Below are positions 32,892-40,852 of a DNA stretch of 64,000 nucleotides, in pieces. The translations under genes and the position numbers were made by a program. The notes under the pieces are model-generated. The model was not told the origin of the DNA and searched no databases. It saw only the letters and a program-made list of their open reading frames with translations. The number at the start of each line of letters is the position of its first letter. Within the stretch, counting starts at the first letter, position 1. The DNA comes from Veillonellaceae bacterium. Lineage in GTDB: Bacteria > Bacillota > Negativicutes > Veillonellales > Dialisteraceae. The stretch is taken from contig DAJPGA010000001.1 of the NCBI GenBank assembly GCA_025992895.1, forward strand, positions 1,258,501-1,322,500, written 5' to 3'.

Positions 32892-33956
32892 ATGGAAAAA
32901 ATAGCCGTTGACGCAATGGGCGGCGATTTTGCGCCGCTTGAAATTGTATTGGGCTCCATACAAGCCGTTAGAGAATTCAAGATTCCGGTTGTGCTTGTAG
33001 GGGACAAAGAACAGATTTTAACGATTCTGAAAAATAATCATGAAGAAAACAATCCTCTGATAGAAATTCACCATGCGTCTGAAGTCATTGAGATGGGAGA
33101 ACATCCCGGACTGGCTTATCGTAAGAAGAAGGATGCGTCTGTATCAGTCGGAGCCCGTCTTGTGAGAGCCAAGGAATGCGGAGCCCTCGTTGCTCCGGGA
33201 TCTACTGGTGCAGCTGTCACTGCCGGACTTCTTGGAATCGGACGAATCAAGGGAATTGAACGTCCTGCCATACTGACTCCAATTCCAAATGAAAAGGGAA
33301 GGTACACTTACCTGATTGATTCAGGCGCAAGTGCCCAGCCCAAGGTAGAAACGTATGTACAGAATGCAATATTGGGATACATTTATGCTTCTAAAGTGGC
33401 AGGCATCAAAAATCCGCGTATCGGTCTTTTGAATATCGGTGAAGAAGATACGAAGGGAAGCCCGCTTGTAACAGAAGCAAATAAAGTTCTTCAGAACCAG
33501 TCTATTATTCCTTTCTCGGGAAATGCAGAAGGAAGAGACATCATGACTGGAGAGTTTGATGTTGTCGTTACTGATGGTTTCACAGGAAATGTTGTCCTTA
33601 AATTCGGCGAAGGTGCAGGCAAGCTTGTCAAGACATTGCTGAAAGACGCTGTGACTAAAGGCGGGATCCGGGCAAAGATCGGAGCACTGCTTCTTGCTCC
33701 GGCTCTGAAGAAATATCTTGCCAAACCTATGGATTACGCTGAATATGGCGGAGCTCCACTTCTTGGCATCAACGGCGGACTGATTATCTGCCATGGTGCA
33801 TCCAAAGCGAAGGCAATCAAAAATGCTATCCGCATGGCTGAAGATGTCTGCAAAGAGAATTTGGACAAGGTAGTCACTGAAACGCTGGCACAGCTGAACG
33901 AAAGCACAAGGACAGAAAGTGAAGAGGAAAAGTCAGTAACGGATAAGGAGATTTAA
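32892..33956 (+). CDS. plsX: Phosphate acyltransferase PlsX
   Basis: Converts acyl-ACP to acyl-phosphate for PlsY, linking fatty-acid synthesis to phospholipids; a peripheral membrane enzyme. It has 354 residues beginning with the family signature IAVDAMGGDFAP, and carries APGSTGAAVTAGLLG, RPAILTPIP, LLNIGEEDTKG and the C-terminal ICHGASKAKAIKNAI. It follows fapR by 12 nt and precedes fabH by 3 nt, the conserved fapR-plsX-fab order. Confidence 0.96.
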   Translation: MEKIAVDAMGGDFAPLEIVLGSIQAVREFKIPVVLVGDKEQILTILKNNHEENNPLIEIHHASEVIEMGEHPGLAYRKKKDASVSVGARLVRAKECGALVAPGSTGAAVTAGLLGIGRIKGIERPAILTPIPNEKGRYTYLIDSGASAQPKVETYVQNAILGYIYASKVAGIKNPRIGLLNIGEEDTKGSPLVTEANKVLQNQSIIPFSGNAEGRDIMTGEFDVVVTDGFTGNVVLKFGEGAGKLVKTLLKDAVTKGGIRAKIGALLLAPALKKYLAKPMDYAEYGGAPLLGINGGLIICHGASKAKAIKNAIRMAEDVCKENLDKVVTETLAQLNESTRTESEEEKSVTDKEI

Positions 33957-33959
33957 TAT

Positions 33960-34952
33960 ATGGCTGAGCTACGATTTGCCGGTATTCTGGGAACCGGCCA
34001 CTACGCGCCAGAGAAAATCCTGTCAAATGCCGACTTGGAAAAGATGGTAGACACATCTGACGAATGGATCCGGACGCGGACAGGGATCGCAACGAGGCAC
34101 ATTGCTTCTGCATCAGAAACCACATCGGATCTTTGCGTAAAAGCAGCTGAAAAAGCGTTGGAGGCTGCGGGAAAAACAATTGATGATATTGATTTTATAC
34201 TGGTCGCAACAGCTTCTCCAGACTATGTCGTGCCATCTACAGCCTGTATGGTTCAGGACAAGATGGGTGCAGCACATGCAGGGGCCATGGATATCTCTGC
34301 AGGCTGCTCCGGATATATTTATGCGGTAGCATGCGCTTCCAACATGGTCAAGGCAGGCATGTATGATAATGTACTGGTCATAGGTGCTGAAATTCTTTCC
34401 AGGCTTGTTGACTGGCAGGACCGTTCTACATGTATTCTCTTCGGCGATGGTGCAGGAGCGGCGGTCATTGGACAGGTGGATGAAGGCTACGGCCTTCTGG
34501 CATCTGAACTTGGATCCGACGGAAGCCTTGGCAAAATTCTGAACATCCCGGCAAGCGGCGTGGCAGAACCTGCTACGCACAGAGCTATTGATTCGAAACG
34601 TATTTATATCCATATGGAAGGCTCGGAAGTGTTCAAGGCGGCTGTCCGTCATATGGGGCAGACGACACTCAGCACTTTGGAAAAAGCAGGCATTACCAAG
34701 GAAGATATCAATATGTTCATTGCCCATCAGGCCAATGACAGGATCATCCAGTCTCTTGCCAAGAAACTCTCGATCCCGTCTGACCGGATGTATGTCAATG
34801 TTGACCGCTACGGCAATACATCTGCAGCATCGGTCGGTATCGCTTTGGATGAGGCTGTCAGGGCAGGTCTGGTAAAACACGGAGACTATGTTGTTTTGAC
34901 CGGCTTTGGAGCAGGCTTGACATGGGGCTGTGATGTCCTTCGCTGGATGTAA
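33960..34952 (+). CDS. fabH: 3-oxoacyl-ACP synthase III
   Basis: Condenses an acyl-CoA primer with malonyl-ACP to start fatty-acid synthesis. It has 330 residues with the catalytic cysteine near residue 116 in DISAGCSGYIYA, the histidine in FIAHQAND and the asparagine in RYGNTSAASV, completing the Cys-His-Asn triad. AAGGAG precedes the ATG. The next gene, fabD, is 121 nt away behind an unusual AT-rich repeat, so the operon may contain an extra promoter there. Confidence 0.96.
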   Translation: MAELRFAGILGTGHYAPEKILSNADLEKMVDTSDEWIRTRTGIATRHIASASETTSDLCVKAAEKALEAAGKTIDDIDFILVATASPDYVVPSTACMVQDKMGAAHAGAMDISAGCSGYIYAVACASNMVKAGMYDNVLVIGAEILSRLVDWQDRSTCILFGDGAGAAVIGQVDEGYGLLASELGSDGSLGKILNIPASGVAEPATHRAIDSKRIYIHMEGSEVFKAAVRHMGQTTLSTLEKAGITKEDINMFIAHQANDRIIQSLAKKLSIPSDRMYVNVDRYGNTSAASVGIALDEAVRAGLVKHGDYVVLTGFGAGLTWGCDVLRWM

Positions 34953-35013
34953 CAGGGTTCATAGATCCATTCGCTGGACTGGTTGTCACGATAATAAGAC
35001 AATATTATTTCTA

Positions 35014-35048
35014 TATAATATATAGTATATAGTATATAGTAAAAAGTA
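35014..35048. repeat. 7-bp tandem repeat upstream of fabD
   Basis: Three exact copies of TATAGTA (35021-35041) are preceded by a variant TATAATA and followed by AAAAGTA, giving five consecutive 7-bp units. It ends about 25 nt before the fabD start. Such arrays can change copy number by slippage. Confidence 0.75.
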
Positions 35049-35073
35049 AGCTGTATTTACATGAGGTGATACG

Positions 35074-36012
35074 ATGAAAATTGCATTTCTTTTCCCAGGA
35101 CAAGGTTCACAGAAGGTAGGAATGGTGCATGATCTTTATGAAAAGTACGATTCTGTAAAATCGCTGATTCATGAAGCTGATGATACCCTTGGATTCTCTA
35201 TTTCCAAAATGATGTTTGAAGGTCCGGACACAGAACTGATGAAGACAGAATTTACACAGCCGGCCATTCTTACTGCCAGTGTCGCAGTATGGCAGGTACT
35301 TAAGGAAAACGGGATCAAAGCAGATATTGCTGCCGGACACAGTCTTGGCGAATACTCTGCCCTGGTAGCAGCAGGCGCACTTTCCTTTGCTGATGCCGTT
35401 CATACCGTTCATCTGCGCGGAAAATTCATGCAGGAAGCTGTACCGCTCGGAAAGGGCGCTATGGCAGCTGTCATCGGACTTACACCTGATGAAATCGTTA
35501 AGATCTGCGGAGATGTTTCTACCGAGGATGCTCCTGTGCAGGCGGTTAATTTCAACTGCCCGGGGCAGGTTGTTATTGCAGGCGAAGCAGGTGCCGTAGA
35601 AAAAGCCTGCGGGGCACTCAAGGAAGCCGGTGCAAGAAGAGCAGTCATGCTTAAAGTCAGCGCTCCATTCCATTCTACTTTGATGGAACCGGCTGCAAAA
35701 CGTCTGAAGGAAGTACTTGACACAATCTCAATTCATGATACACTGATTCCTGTCTTTGCAAATGTAAATGCAAAGGAAGAAACAAAGGCAGATGAGATCA
35801 GAAAGAATCTGGTAGATCAAGCTGCTCATGCAGTACACTGGGAAGAATCTGTGAGAAATATGATTGCCGGCGGTGTTGACTGCACTGTTGAAGTAGGACC
35901 TGGCACTGTGCTGTCCGGATTCATGAGAAAAATTGACCGCTCCGTCACCAATCTGCATGCTGAAGATATAGATACAATAAATGAAGTCGTTTCAACATTG
36001 AAGGGAGAATAA
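35074..36012 (+). CDS. fabD: Malonyl-CoA:ACP transacylase
   Basis: Loads malonyl groups onto acyl carrier protein. It has 312 residues. It starts KIAFLFPGQGSQ, and the active-site serine lies near residue 90 in AGHSLGEYSAL, with the partner histidine in VSAPFHSTLM. GAGGTGAT precedes the ATG. It is followed by fabG with the end of fabD overlapping the fabG start region, indicating coupled translation. No enoyl reductase gene sits between fabH and fabD, where fabK lies in some relatives. Confidence 0.96.
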   Translation: MKIAFLFPGQGSQKVGMVHDLYEKYDSVKSLIHEADDTLGFSISKMMFEGPDTELMKTEFTQPAILTASVAVWQVLKENGIKADIAAGHSLGEYSALVAAGALSFADAVHTVHLRGKFMQEAVPLGKGAMAAVIGLTPDEIVKICGDVSTEDAPVQAVNFNCPGQVVIAGEAGAVEKACGALKEAGARRAVMLKVSAPFHSTLMEPAAKRLKEVLDTISIHDTLIPVFANVNAKEETKADEIRKNLVDQAAHAVHWEESVRNMIAGGVDCTVEVGPGTVLSGFMRKIDRSVTNLHAEDIDTINEVVSTLKGE

Positions 36013-36758
36013 TGATGGAGAATCTGGGAAAGACAGCACTTGTAACAGGTGCATCACGCGGTATCGGCAGAGCAATTGCTCTTATGCTCGCATCAAGAGG
36101 ATATGCAGTAGCTCTTAACTATGCGGGAAGCCGCGAAGCTGCAGAAGCAGTAAAGACTGAAATCGAAAACGCCGGCGGAAAAGCATTCACCATTCAGGGA
36201 GATGTTTCAGTCAGCGAAGATGTCGATCGTATTTTCAAAACGATCAAGACAGAATTCGGCGGTCTTGATGTTCTTGTAAACAATGCAGGCATCAACAGAG
36301 ATGCTCTTTTGATCCGCATGAAGGAAGAAAACTGGGATGCAGTTATTGCAACAGACTTGAAGAGCGTATTCCTTACGACTAAAGCTGCTGCTGCAATGAT
36401 GATGCGCAAGAAAAATGGTGCTATCGTAAATATTTCTTCCGTCGTTGGTCTGACAGGAAATATCGGCCAGGCCAACTACGCCGCAGCCAAAGCAGGCATT
36501 GTAGGATTTACGAAAGCCTGCGCAAAGGAACTGGCAGCAAGAAATATCCGTGTAAATGCTGTGGCTCCAGGCTTCATCGGTACAGATATGACCGACAAGA
36601 TTCCTGAAGATCTCAAGGCTAATATGCTTCAGTCCATTCCACTGGGCCGTATGGGTCAGGCTGAAGACGTTGCAAAAGCGGTATGTTTCCTTGCATCTGA
36701 TGAAGCAAGTTATATTACCGGACAAGTTTTGAATGTAGACGGCGGAATGGTTATGTAA
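36012..36758 (+). CDS. fabG: 3-oxoacyl-ACP reductase
   Basis: An NADPH-dependent short-chain dehydrogenase that reduces 3-ketoacyl-ACP in the elongation cycle. It has 248 residues with the cofactor motif VTGASRGIGRAIA and NNAGINRD. The catalytic set is the serine of VNISSVVGL plus tyrosine and lysine of NYAAAKAGIVGFTK. It starts at the first codon of ATGATG, adjoining the fabD stop, with GGGAG upstream. Confidence 0.96.
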   Translation: MMENLGKTALVTGASRGIGRAIALMLASRGYAVALNYAGSREAAEAVKTEIENAGGKAFTIQGDVSVSEDVDRIFKTIKTEFGGLDVLVNNAGINRDALLIRMKEENWDAVIATDLKSVFLTTKAAAAMMMRKKNGAIVNISSVVGLTGNIGQANYAAAKAGIVGFTKACAKELAARNIRVNAVAPGFIGTDMTDKIPEDLKANMLQSIPLGRMGQAEDVAKAVCFLASDEASYITGQVLNVDGGMVM

Positions 36759-36803
36759 TATAATCTAAAAGATACGAATACTTTGAAAGGTGGTGAAATC
36801 TCA

Positions 36804-37037
36804 ATGAGCACATTTGACAGAGTCAAGAAAATCGTAGTTGATCAGCTCGGCGTTAACGAAGCTGACGTTACTATCGATTCCACTTTTATTGACGACCTGG
36901 GCGCTGATTCCCTCGATATTGTTGAATTGATCATGGCATTCGAAGAAGAATTCGATATTGAAATTCCGGATGATGCTGCTGAAAAGATCAAGACAGTAAA
37001 GAACGCTGTAGACTATATCGACAGCCAGATTCAGTAA
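36804..37037 (+). CDS. acpP: Acyl carrier protein
   Basis: The carrier of growing acyl chains on a 4'-phosphopantetheine arm. The ATG at 36804 (AGGTGGTG upstream) gives 77 residues, the normal size; the in-frame ATG at 36783 lies before this ribosome site and was rejected. The attachment serine is residue 36 in [15 protein letters not shown], and the protein is acidic throughout. Two hairpins lie in the 190-nt gap before fabF and could uncouple its expression from the genes downstream. Confidence 0.97.
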   Translation: MSTFDRVKKIVVDQLGVNEADVTIDSTFIDDLGADSLDIVELIMAFEEEFDIEIPDDAAEKIKTVKNAVDYIDSQIQ

Positions 37038-37066
37038 TAAGTAGTGAATTTGATATTCATAATGGG

Positions 37067-37093
37067 GCCGGGGAAGTGTTTTGCTTCCCCGGT
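37067..37093 (+). other. Strong hairpin after acpP
   Basis: A 10-bp stem GCCGGGGAAG/CTTCCCCGGT with no T-run after it. It could protect the upstream acpP message from 3' exonucleases rather than terminate transcription. Confidence 0.55.
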
Positions 37094-37125
37094 AAACCAA
37101 TATGATAGGGAAATTGGGGAAAATG

Positions 37126-37172
37126 CCTCAAAAAAGCGGATTACGTATCTGCTGTCATCCGTTTTTTTGAGG
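37126..37172 (+). terminator. Intra-operon terminator between acpP and fabF
   Basis: CCTCAAAAAAGCGGAT pairs with ATCCGTTTTTTTGAGG with one bulge. The T-run lies inside the 3' arm. Probably partial, reducing fabF-rnc relative to acpP. Confidence 0.6.
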
Positions 37173-37228
37173 TTTTGTCCTGGGATCGAATACATAATAA
37201 TCATATTTTTTTAGTGAGGTGCTCCTTT

Positions 37229-38476
37229 ATGGAAAAGAGAAGAGTCGTTATTACAGGGATGGGTGCAGTAACCCCTGTTGGTATTGGAACAGAAGAATTC
37301 TGGAATGCATTGCTGGCAGGAAAATCCGGCATCGCTCCGATTACCGAATTTGATGCTACAGATTTCCCTGTAAAGATCGCAGGCGAAGTCAAAGGCTTTG
37401 ATCCTGAAAAATATGTTGGGGATAAAAAAGCTGTACGCCACATGGACAGAAATGCCCAGTTCGCTGTAGCAGCAGCTAAGATGGCAGTTAGCGATGCAAA
37501 GCTGGATATGGCCAACGAAGATCCAAACCGTGTAGGAACTATTATCGGAACGGGTATCGGCGGTATCAAGACGATGGAAGATACCGTACACCGCATCGAT
37601 ACCCGCGGTTCTGCAAAGGTCAACCCGTTTGCTGTACCGATGATGATTGCAAACATGGCTTCCGGCCAGATTTCCATTACCTTCGGCCTGATGGGACCGG
37701 TGCTTGCTGATGTAACAGCATGCGCTTCCGGCAACAATGCAATCGGAAGAGCAACAAGAATGATCCAGTACGGTGATGCTGACGTCATGTTTGCCGGCGG
37801 CACCGAAGCTGCAGTAGCAAAGACACCGATGGCTGGATTTGCTGCCATGAAAGCACTCTCTTCAAGAGACTGCCCTCCGGAAGAAGCATCCTGCCCGTTT
37901 GATATCAGACGTGACGGATTTGTTCTCAGTGAAGGCAGCGGCGTCCTGATTCTTGAAGAACTGGAACACGCTAAAAACAGAGGCGCACATATTTATGCTG
38001 AAGTTATCGGCTACGGCACAAATGGTGACGCATACCATATTACAGCTCCAAGACCGGATGGCGAACTTGCAGCACGCTGCATGCAGAAAGCTATCGATGA
38101 TGCAGGAATTTCTCCAGAAGACATCGATTACATCAACGCACATGGCACATCCACAGGCCTTAACGACAAGAATGAAACCAAGGCAATCAAGAAAGTACTT
38201 GGAAAACATGCATATGATATCGTTGTCAATTCAACAAAATCCATGACAGGACATCTTCTTGGCGCTGCTGGCGCAGTTGAAGCAATCGTCTGCGTCATGT
38301 CCATTATGAACAATAAAGTTCATCAGACACTGAACCTGGTTACTCCGGATCCGGAATGTGATCTTGACTATGCTCCGGAAGGCCCGAGAGATATGAAGGT
38401 CGATGTAACCATGTCCAATGCATTTGGCTTTGGCGGACATAATGCTGTTGTTATACTGAGGCGCTATGAAGAATGA
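37229..38476 (+). CDS. fabF: 3-oxoacyl-ACP synthase II
   Basis: Elongates acyl-ACP by decarboxylative condensation with malonyl-ACP. The ATG at 37229 (GTGAGGTG upstream) gives 415 residues; an 18-residue upstream extension lacks a ribosome site and covers the terminator region. The catalytic cysteine is near residue 165 in VTACASGNNAIG, with the histidines in NAHGTSTGLNDKNE and KSMTGHLLGAAG. The stop overlaps rnc by four bases. Confidence 0.96.
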   Translation: MEKRRVVITGMGAVTPVGIGTEEFWNALLAGKSGIAPITEFDATDFPVKIAGEVKGFDPEKYVGDKKAVRHMDRNAQFAVAAAKMAVSDAKLDMANEDPNRVGTIIGTGIGGIKTMEDTVHRIDTRGSAKVNPFAVPMMIANMASGQISITFGLMGPVLADVTACASGNNAIGRATRMIQYGDADVMFAGGTEAAVAKTPMAGFAAMKALSSRDCPPEEASCPFDIRRDGFVLSEGSGVLILEELEHAKNRGAHIYAEVIGYGTNGDAYHITAPRPDGELAARCMQKAIDDAGISPEDIDYINAHGTSTGLNDKNETKAIKKVLGKHAYDIVVNSTKSMTGHLLGAAGAVEAIVCVMSIMNNKVHQTLNLVTPDPECDLDYAPEGPRDMKVDVTMSNAFGFGGHNAVVILRRYEE

Positions 38477-39207
38477 ATCATTCGGAAATAAGACGGAAGG
38501 AACGTCTGGCAGAAGTGAGGGAATTTGCTGAAGAGAATCAGATTCCTGTGCAGAACATTCAGCTGCTAAATACTGCATTGACACATACGTCTTATGCGAA
38601 TGAACATAAGAATGAAGTGATCCATGACAATGAGAGACTTGAGTTTTTAGGCGATGCAGTCCTGGATCTTGTTGTCGGTGAATATCTTTTTCTGCGTTTC
38701 CCCTCATGGCCGGAAGGCGAACTGACGAGAGCTAAAGCCAGTGCAGTATGCAAGCCGGCTTGTGCAGAATGTGCTGCCAAGTTTCAGGTAGGGAAGTACA
38801 TGCGTCTTGGAAAGGGCGAAGAACTTTCCGGCGGGCGTACAAGGATTTCGATTCTTGGAGATGCCTTTGAAGCTGTTATCGGTGCCATTTATCTGGATAA
38901 TAATTATGAGGTCGCTGCCCGCTTTATTCTGGGGCATCTGAAAAAATTCCTTGACCTGATTGATCAGGGTGATTATGACCATGATTACAAATCCGATCTT
39001 CAGGAACTGGCGCAGAAGCACGGAGACGTGGATATCCGCTATGACGTTGTCAGAGATGAAGGCCCCGATCATGACAAGACCATTTGGATGAAGATCATGA
39101 TTAATGGCAAAGACTTCGGTACGGGCGTTGGAAAAAATAAAAAAGAAGCAGCGCAGAAAGCTGCTAAGGAAGCAATAGAGCGTATCCATAAGGGAGAACG
39201 CTTTTAA
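38473..39207 (+). CDS. rnc: Ribonuclease III
   Basis: A double-strand-specific endonuclease that processes rRNA precursors and structured mRNAs. It has 244 residues: an N-terminal catalytic domain with the signature NERLEFLGDAVLDLVV and the second acidic cluster GDAFEAVIGAIYLD, then a dsRNA-binding domain (about 170-240, ending GVGKNKKEAAQKAAKEAIERI). The start overlaps the fabF stop in ATGA. Linkage of rnc to the fab operon is common in Bacillota; smc and ftsY, often next, are absent here. Confidence 0.96.
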   Translation: MNHSEIRRKERLAEVREFAEENQIPVQNIQLLNTALTHTSYANEHKNEVIHDNERLEFLGDAVLDLVVGEYLFLRFPSWPEGELTRAKASAVCKPACAECAAKFQVGKYMRLGKGEELSGGRTRISILGDAFEAVIGAIYLDNNYEVAARFILGHLKKFLDLIDQGDYDHDYKSDLQELAQKHGDVDIRYDVVRDEGPDHDKTIWMKIMINGKDFGTGVGKNKKEAAQKAAKEAIERIHKGERF

Positions 39208-39214
39208 CGAAAAT

Positions 39215-39258
39215 AAAAAGCTGTGAAAACGAATCATCATTTTCACAGCTTTTTTGTT
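39215..39258 (+). terminator. rnc terminator
   Basis: AAAAAGCTGTGAAAA pairs with TTTTCACAGCTTTTT around a loop containing ATCATCA. The blocks CTGTGA, ATCAT and CACAG match the trpS and folC terminators. Confidence 0.8.
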
Positions 39259-39300
39259 ACATTAAACAACATTCATAAGAAACCGGAAGCAGATGGAATT

Positions 39301-39873
39301 TTAATAATTCTCAGCTTTGATTTCGAAGAAGGATCTTGGGTGACCGCAGACAGGACATTCAATAGGAGCTTCTACGGATTCAACCGTGTAACCGCAGTTA
39401 GAGCAAATCCAGAGCTTCTTTTCGCCTCTCTTGAACAGCTTTTCGTTTTCTACATTGGCAAGCAGAAGCTTGTAACGGGTTTCATGGGTCTTTTCAATCT
39501 CGCCGACCTTGGAGAAAAGGAATGCAATCTGCGGAAATCCTTCTTTTTTAGCGGTTTCAGCAAATTCAGGATACATGGAGGTCCATTCATCATGTTCGCC
39601 TTCGGCAGCCATCTTCAAATGTTCAGCGGTCGATTTTTTCAGATCTCCGACAAGCCAGAACCAGATCTTGGCATGTGCTCTTTCATTATTGGCTGTTTCT
39701 CTGAATAAGTCAGCAATCTGACGGGAGCAGTCCGGATCCTTTTCAGCTTCATTGGCAAAAAGATTATATTTCACGTGAGCCTGTGATTCACCGGCATATG
39801 CTGCACGCAGATTCTTTTCTGTCTCTGTACCCTTCAGGCGCGCCATTTCTTCCGCAATCTTTTCTCTGTTCAT
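39301..39873 (-). CDS. rbr: Rubrerythrin
   Basis: A diiron peroxidase that protects anaerobes from hydrogen peroxide. It has 190 residues from ATG 39873 (AAAGGAG eight bases upstream; a GTG at 39882 abuts that site). The ferritin-like domain carries the diiron ligands in AAYAGESQAH and RETANNERAHAKI. The C-terminal rubredoxin-type iron site is given by CSNCGYTVE and CPVCGHP. It is monocistronic with a very good promoter on the minus strand. Confidence 0.96.
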   Translation of the reverse strand: MNREKIAEEMARLKGTETEKNLRAAYAGESQAHVKYNLFANEAEKDPDCSRQIADLFRETANNERAHAKIWFWLVGDLKKSTAEHLKMAAEGEHDEWTSMYPEFAETAKKEGFPQIAFLFSKVGEIEKTHETRYKLLLANVENEKLFKRGEKKLWICSNCGYTVESVEAPIECPVCGHPRSFFEIKAENY

Positions 39874-39933
39874 AATATACACTCCTTTACCCTAAAAAAC
39901 GAGCGGCTTTGCATATCCGCTTCTTTTATTTTC

Positions 39934-39962
39934 AGTATAGTTTCATTAGATATTTATGTCAA
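39934..39962 (-). promoter_or_regulatory. Rubrerythrin promoter
   Basis: On the minus strand, a perfect TTGACA (39962-39957), a 17-bp spacer and TATACT (39939-39934). Confidence 0.75.
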
Positions 39963-40121
39963 TTCGTATATGACTTGCAGCCGATTTGACAGGTTCATCG
40001 GCTATAAATTTACACTTTGGTGCTTTTAATTGAGACTTGATTACCACTATAGCTAAAAGGAATGGATGTATTGGTTCGTGATACAAAAAATATATAAAAA
40101 CTTGACTTTGAAAGCACAAAA

Positions 40122-40138
40122 TTTACATACATTTTACA
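40122..40138 (+). promoter_or_regulatory. Candidate Pho boxes upstream of the DUF47-pit operon
   Basis: Two direct repeats of TTTACA (40122-40127 and 40133-40138) are spaced exactly 11 bp, one helical turn, as in PhoP-binding sites of Bacillota. A TAACAT at 40148-40153 could be the -10. The rest of the 39,963-40,225 spacer is AT-rich and otherwise featureless. Confidence 0.4.
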
Positions 40139-40225
40139 CAGGTAAGGTAACATTGGAAATAGGGTAAATTTTTCATAAAATTAAAAATTAATAATAATAT
40201 TAAAAAATGGAGGATATCAGATATC

Positions 40226-40852
40226 ATGTTTAGTCTGGTTAACAAGCATGAAGAGTTCTTTGATTTTCTTGTGACAAATGCGGAATATTTCCACAAGGGA
40301 ACTGTCATGGCAAAAGAGGTTCTTCAGGATCCTTCCAAGCTGGAACGTTATTCCAAAGAAGTAAAGAATCTGGAGCATTCTGCAGATCGTGTAACTCATG
40401 AAATTACTACTAAGATGCGTCATGTTTTCATTACTCCGATTGACAGGGAAGACTTCTTCCTCCTGACCAGTACACTTGATGACTGCGTTGATGATGTACA
40501 GGATGTCGTATTGAGCCTGAAGCTTTATCATGCAGGAATTGGCTGGGAACTTCCGCTGCGTATGTCGGAAATTCTTATTGAAATATCCAATGAACTGATT
40601 ATCCTCTTCCGTCTTCTGAAAGATATAGATAAGAATGAAACAGAAATAGGGGAACGTACAAGAAAGATCAATTCGCTGGAAAGTGAAGGCGATGCTGTTT
40701 ACAGAAATGCGATTTCAGATCTTTTTGACGGCACTCATGAAGTCATGGAAATCATACGGTGGAAAGAGATCATGGAAGCAATGGAAGACACTGCCAATCG
40801 TGCAGAGAAGGTGGGGAACCTGATTAAAGAGGTGGTCATGAAATATGCCTGA
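40226..40852 (+). CDS. DUF47/PhoU-like phosphate transport accessory protein
   Basis: A helical protein of 208 residues in the TIGR00153/DUF47 family, structurally related to PhoU and usually encoded with Pit transporters. It shows the family pattern of two long helical bundles with acidic motifs (EHSADRVTHEI, LDDCVDDVQDVV, LESEGDAVYR, MEDTANRAEKV), which in PhoU-like proteins bind metal. It overlaps pit by 8 nt, so the two are coupled and probably act together in phosphate uptake or its control. Confidence 0.9.
   Translation: MFSLVNKHEEFFDFLVTNAEYFHKGTVMAKEVLQDPSKLERYSKEVKNLEHSADRVTHEITTKMRHVFITPIDREDFFLLTSTLDDCVDDVQDVVLSLKLYHAGIGWELPLRMSEILIEISNELIILFRLLKDIDKNETEIGERTRKINSLESEGDAVYRNAISDLFDGTHEVMEIIRWKEIMEAMEDTANRAEKVGNLIKEVVMKYA

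Noticed and set aside
36783..36803. Seven-residue N-terminal extension of acpP
   Set aside because: The AGGTGGTG ribosome site lies inside this stretch and fits the ATG at 36804; ACP length is then normal.
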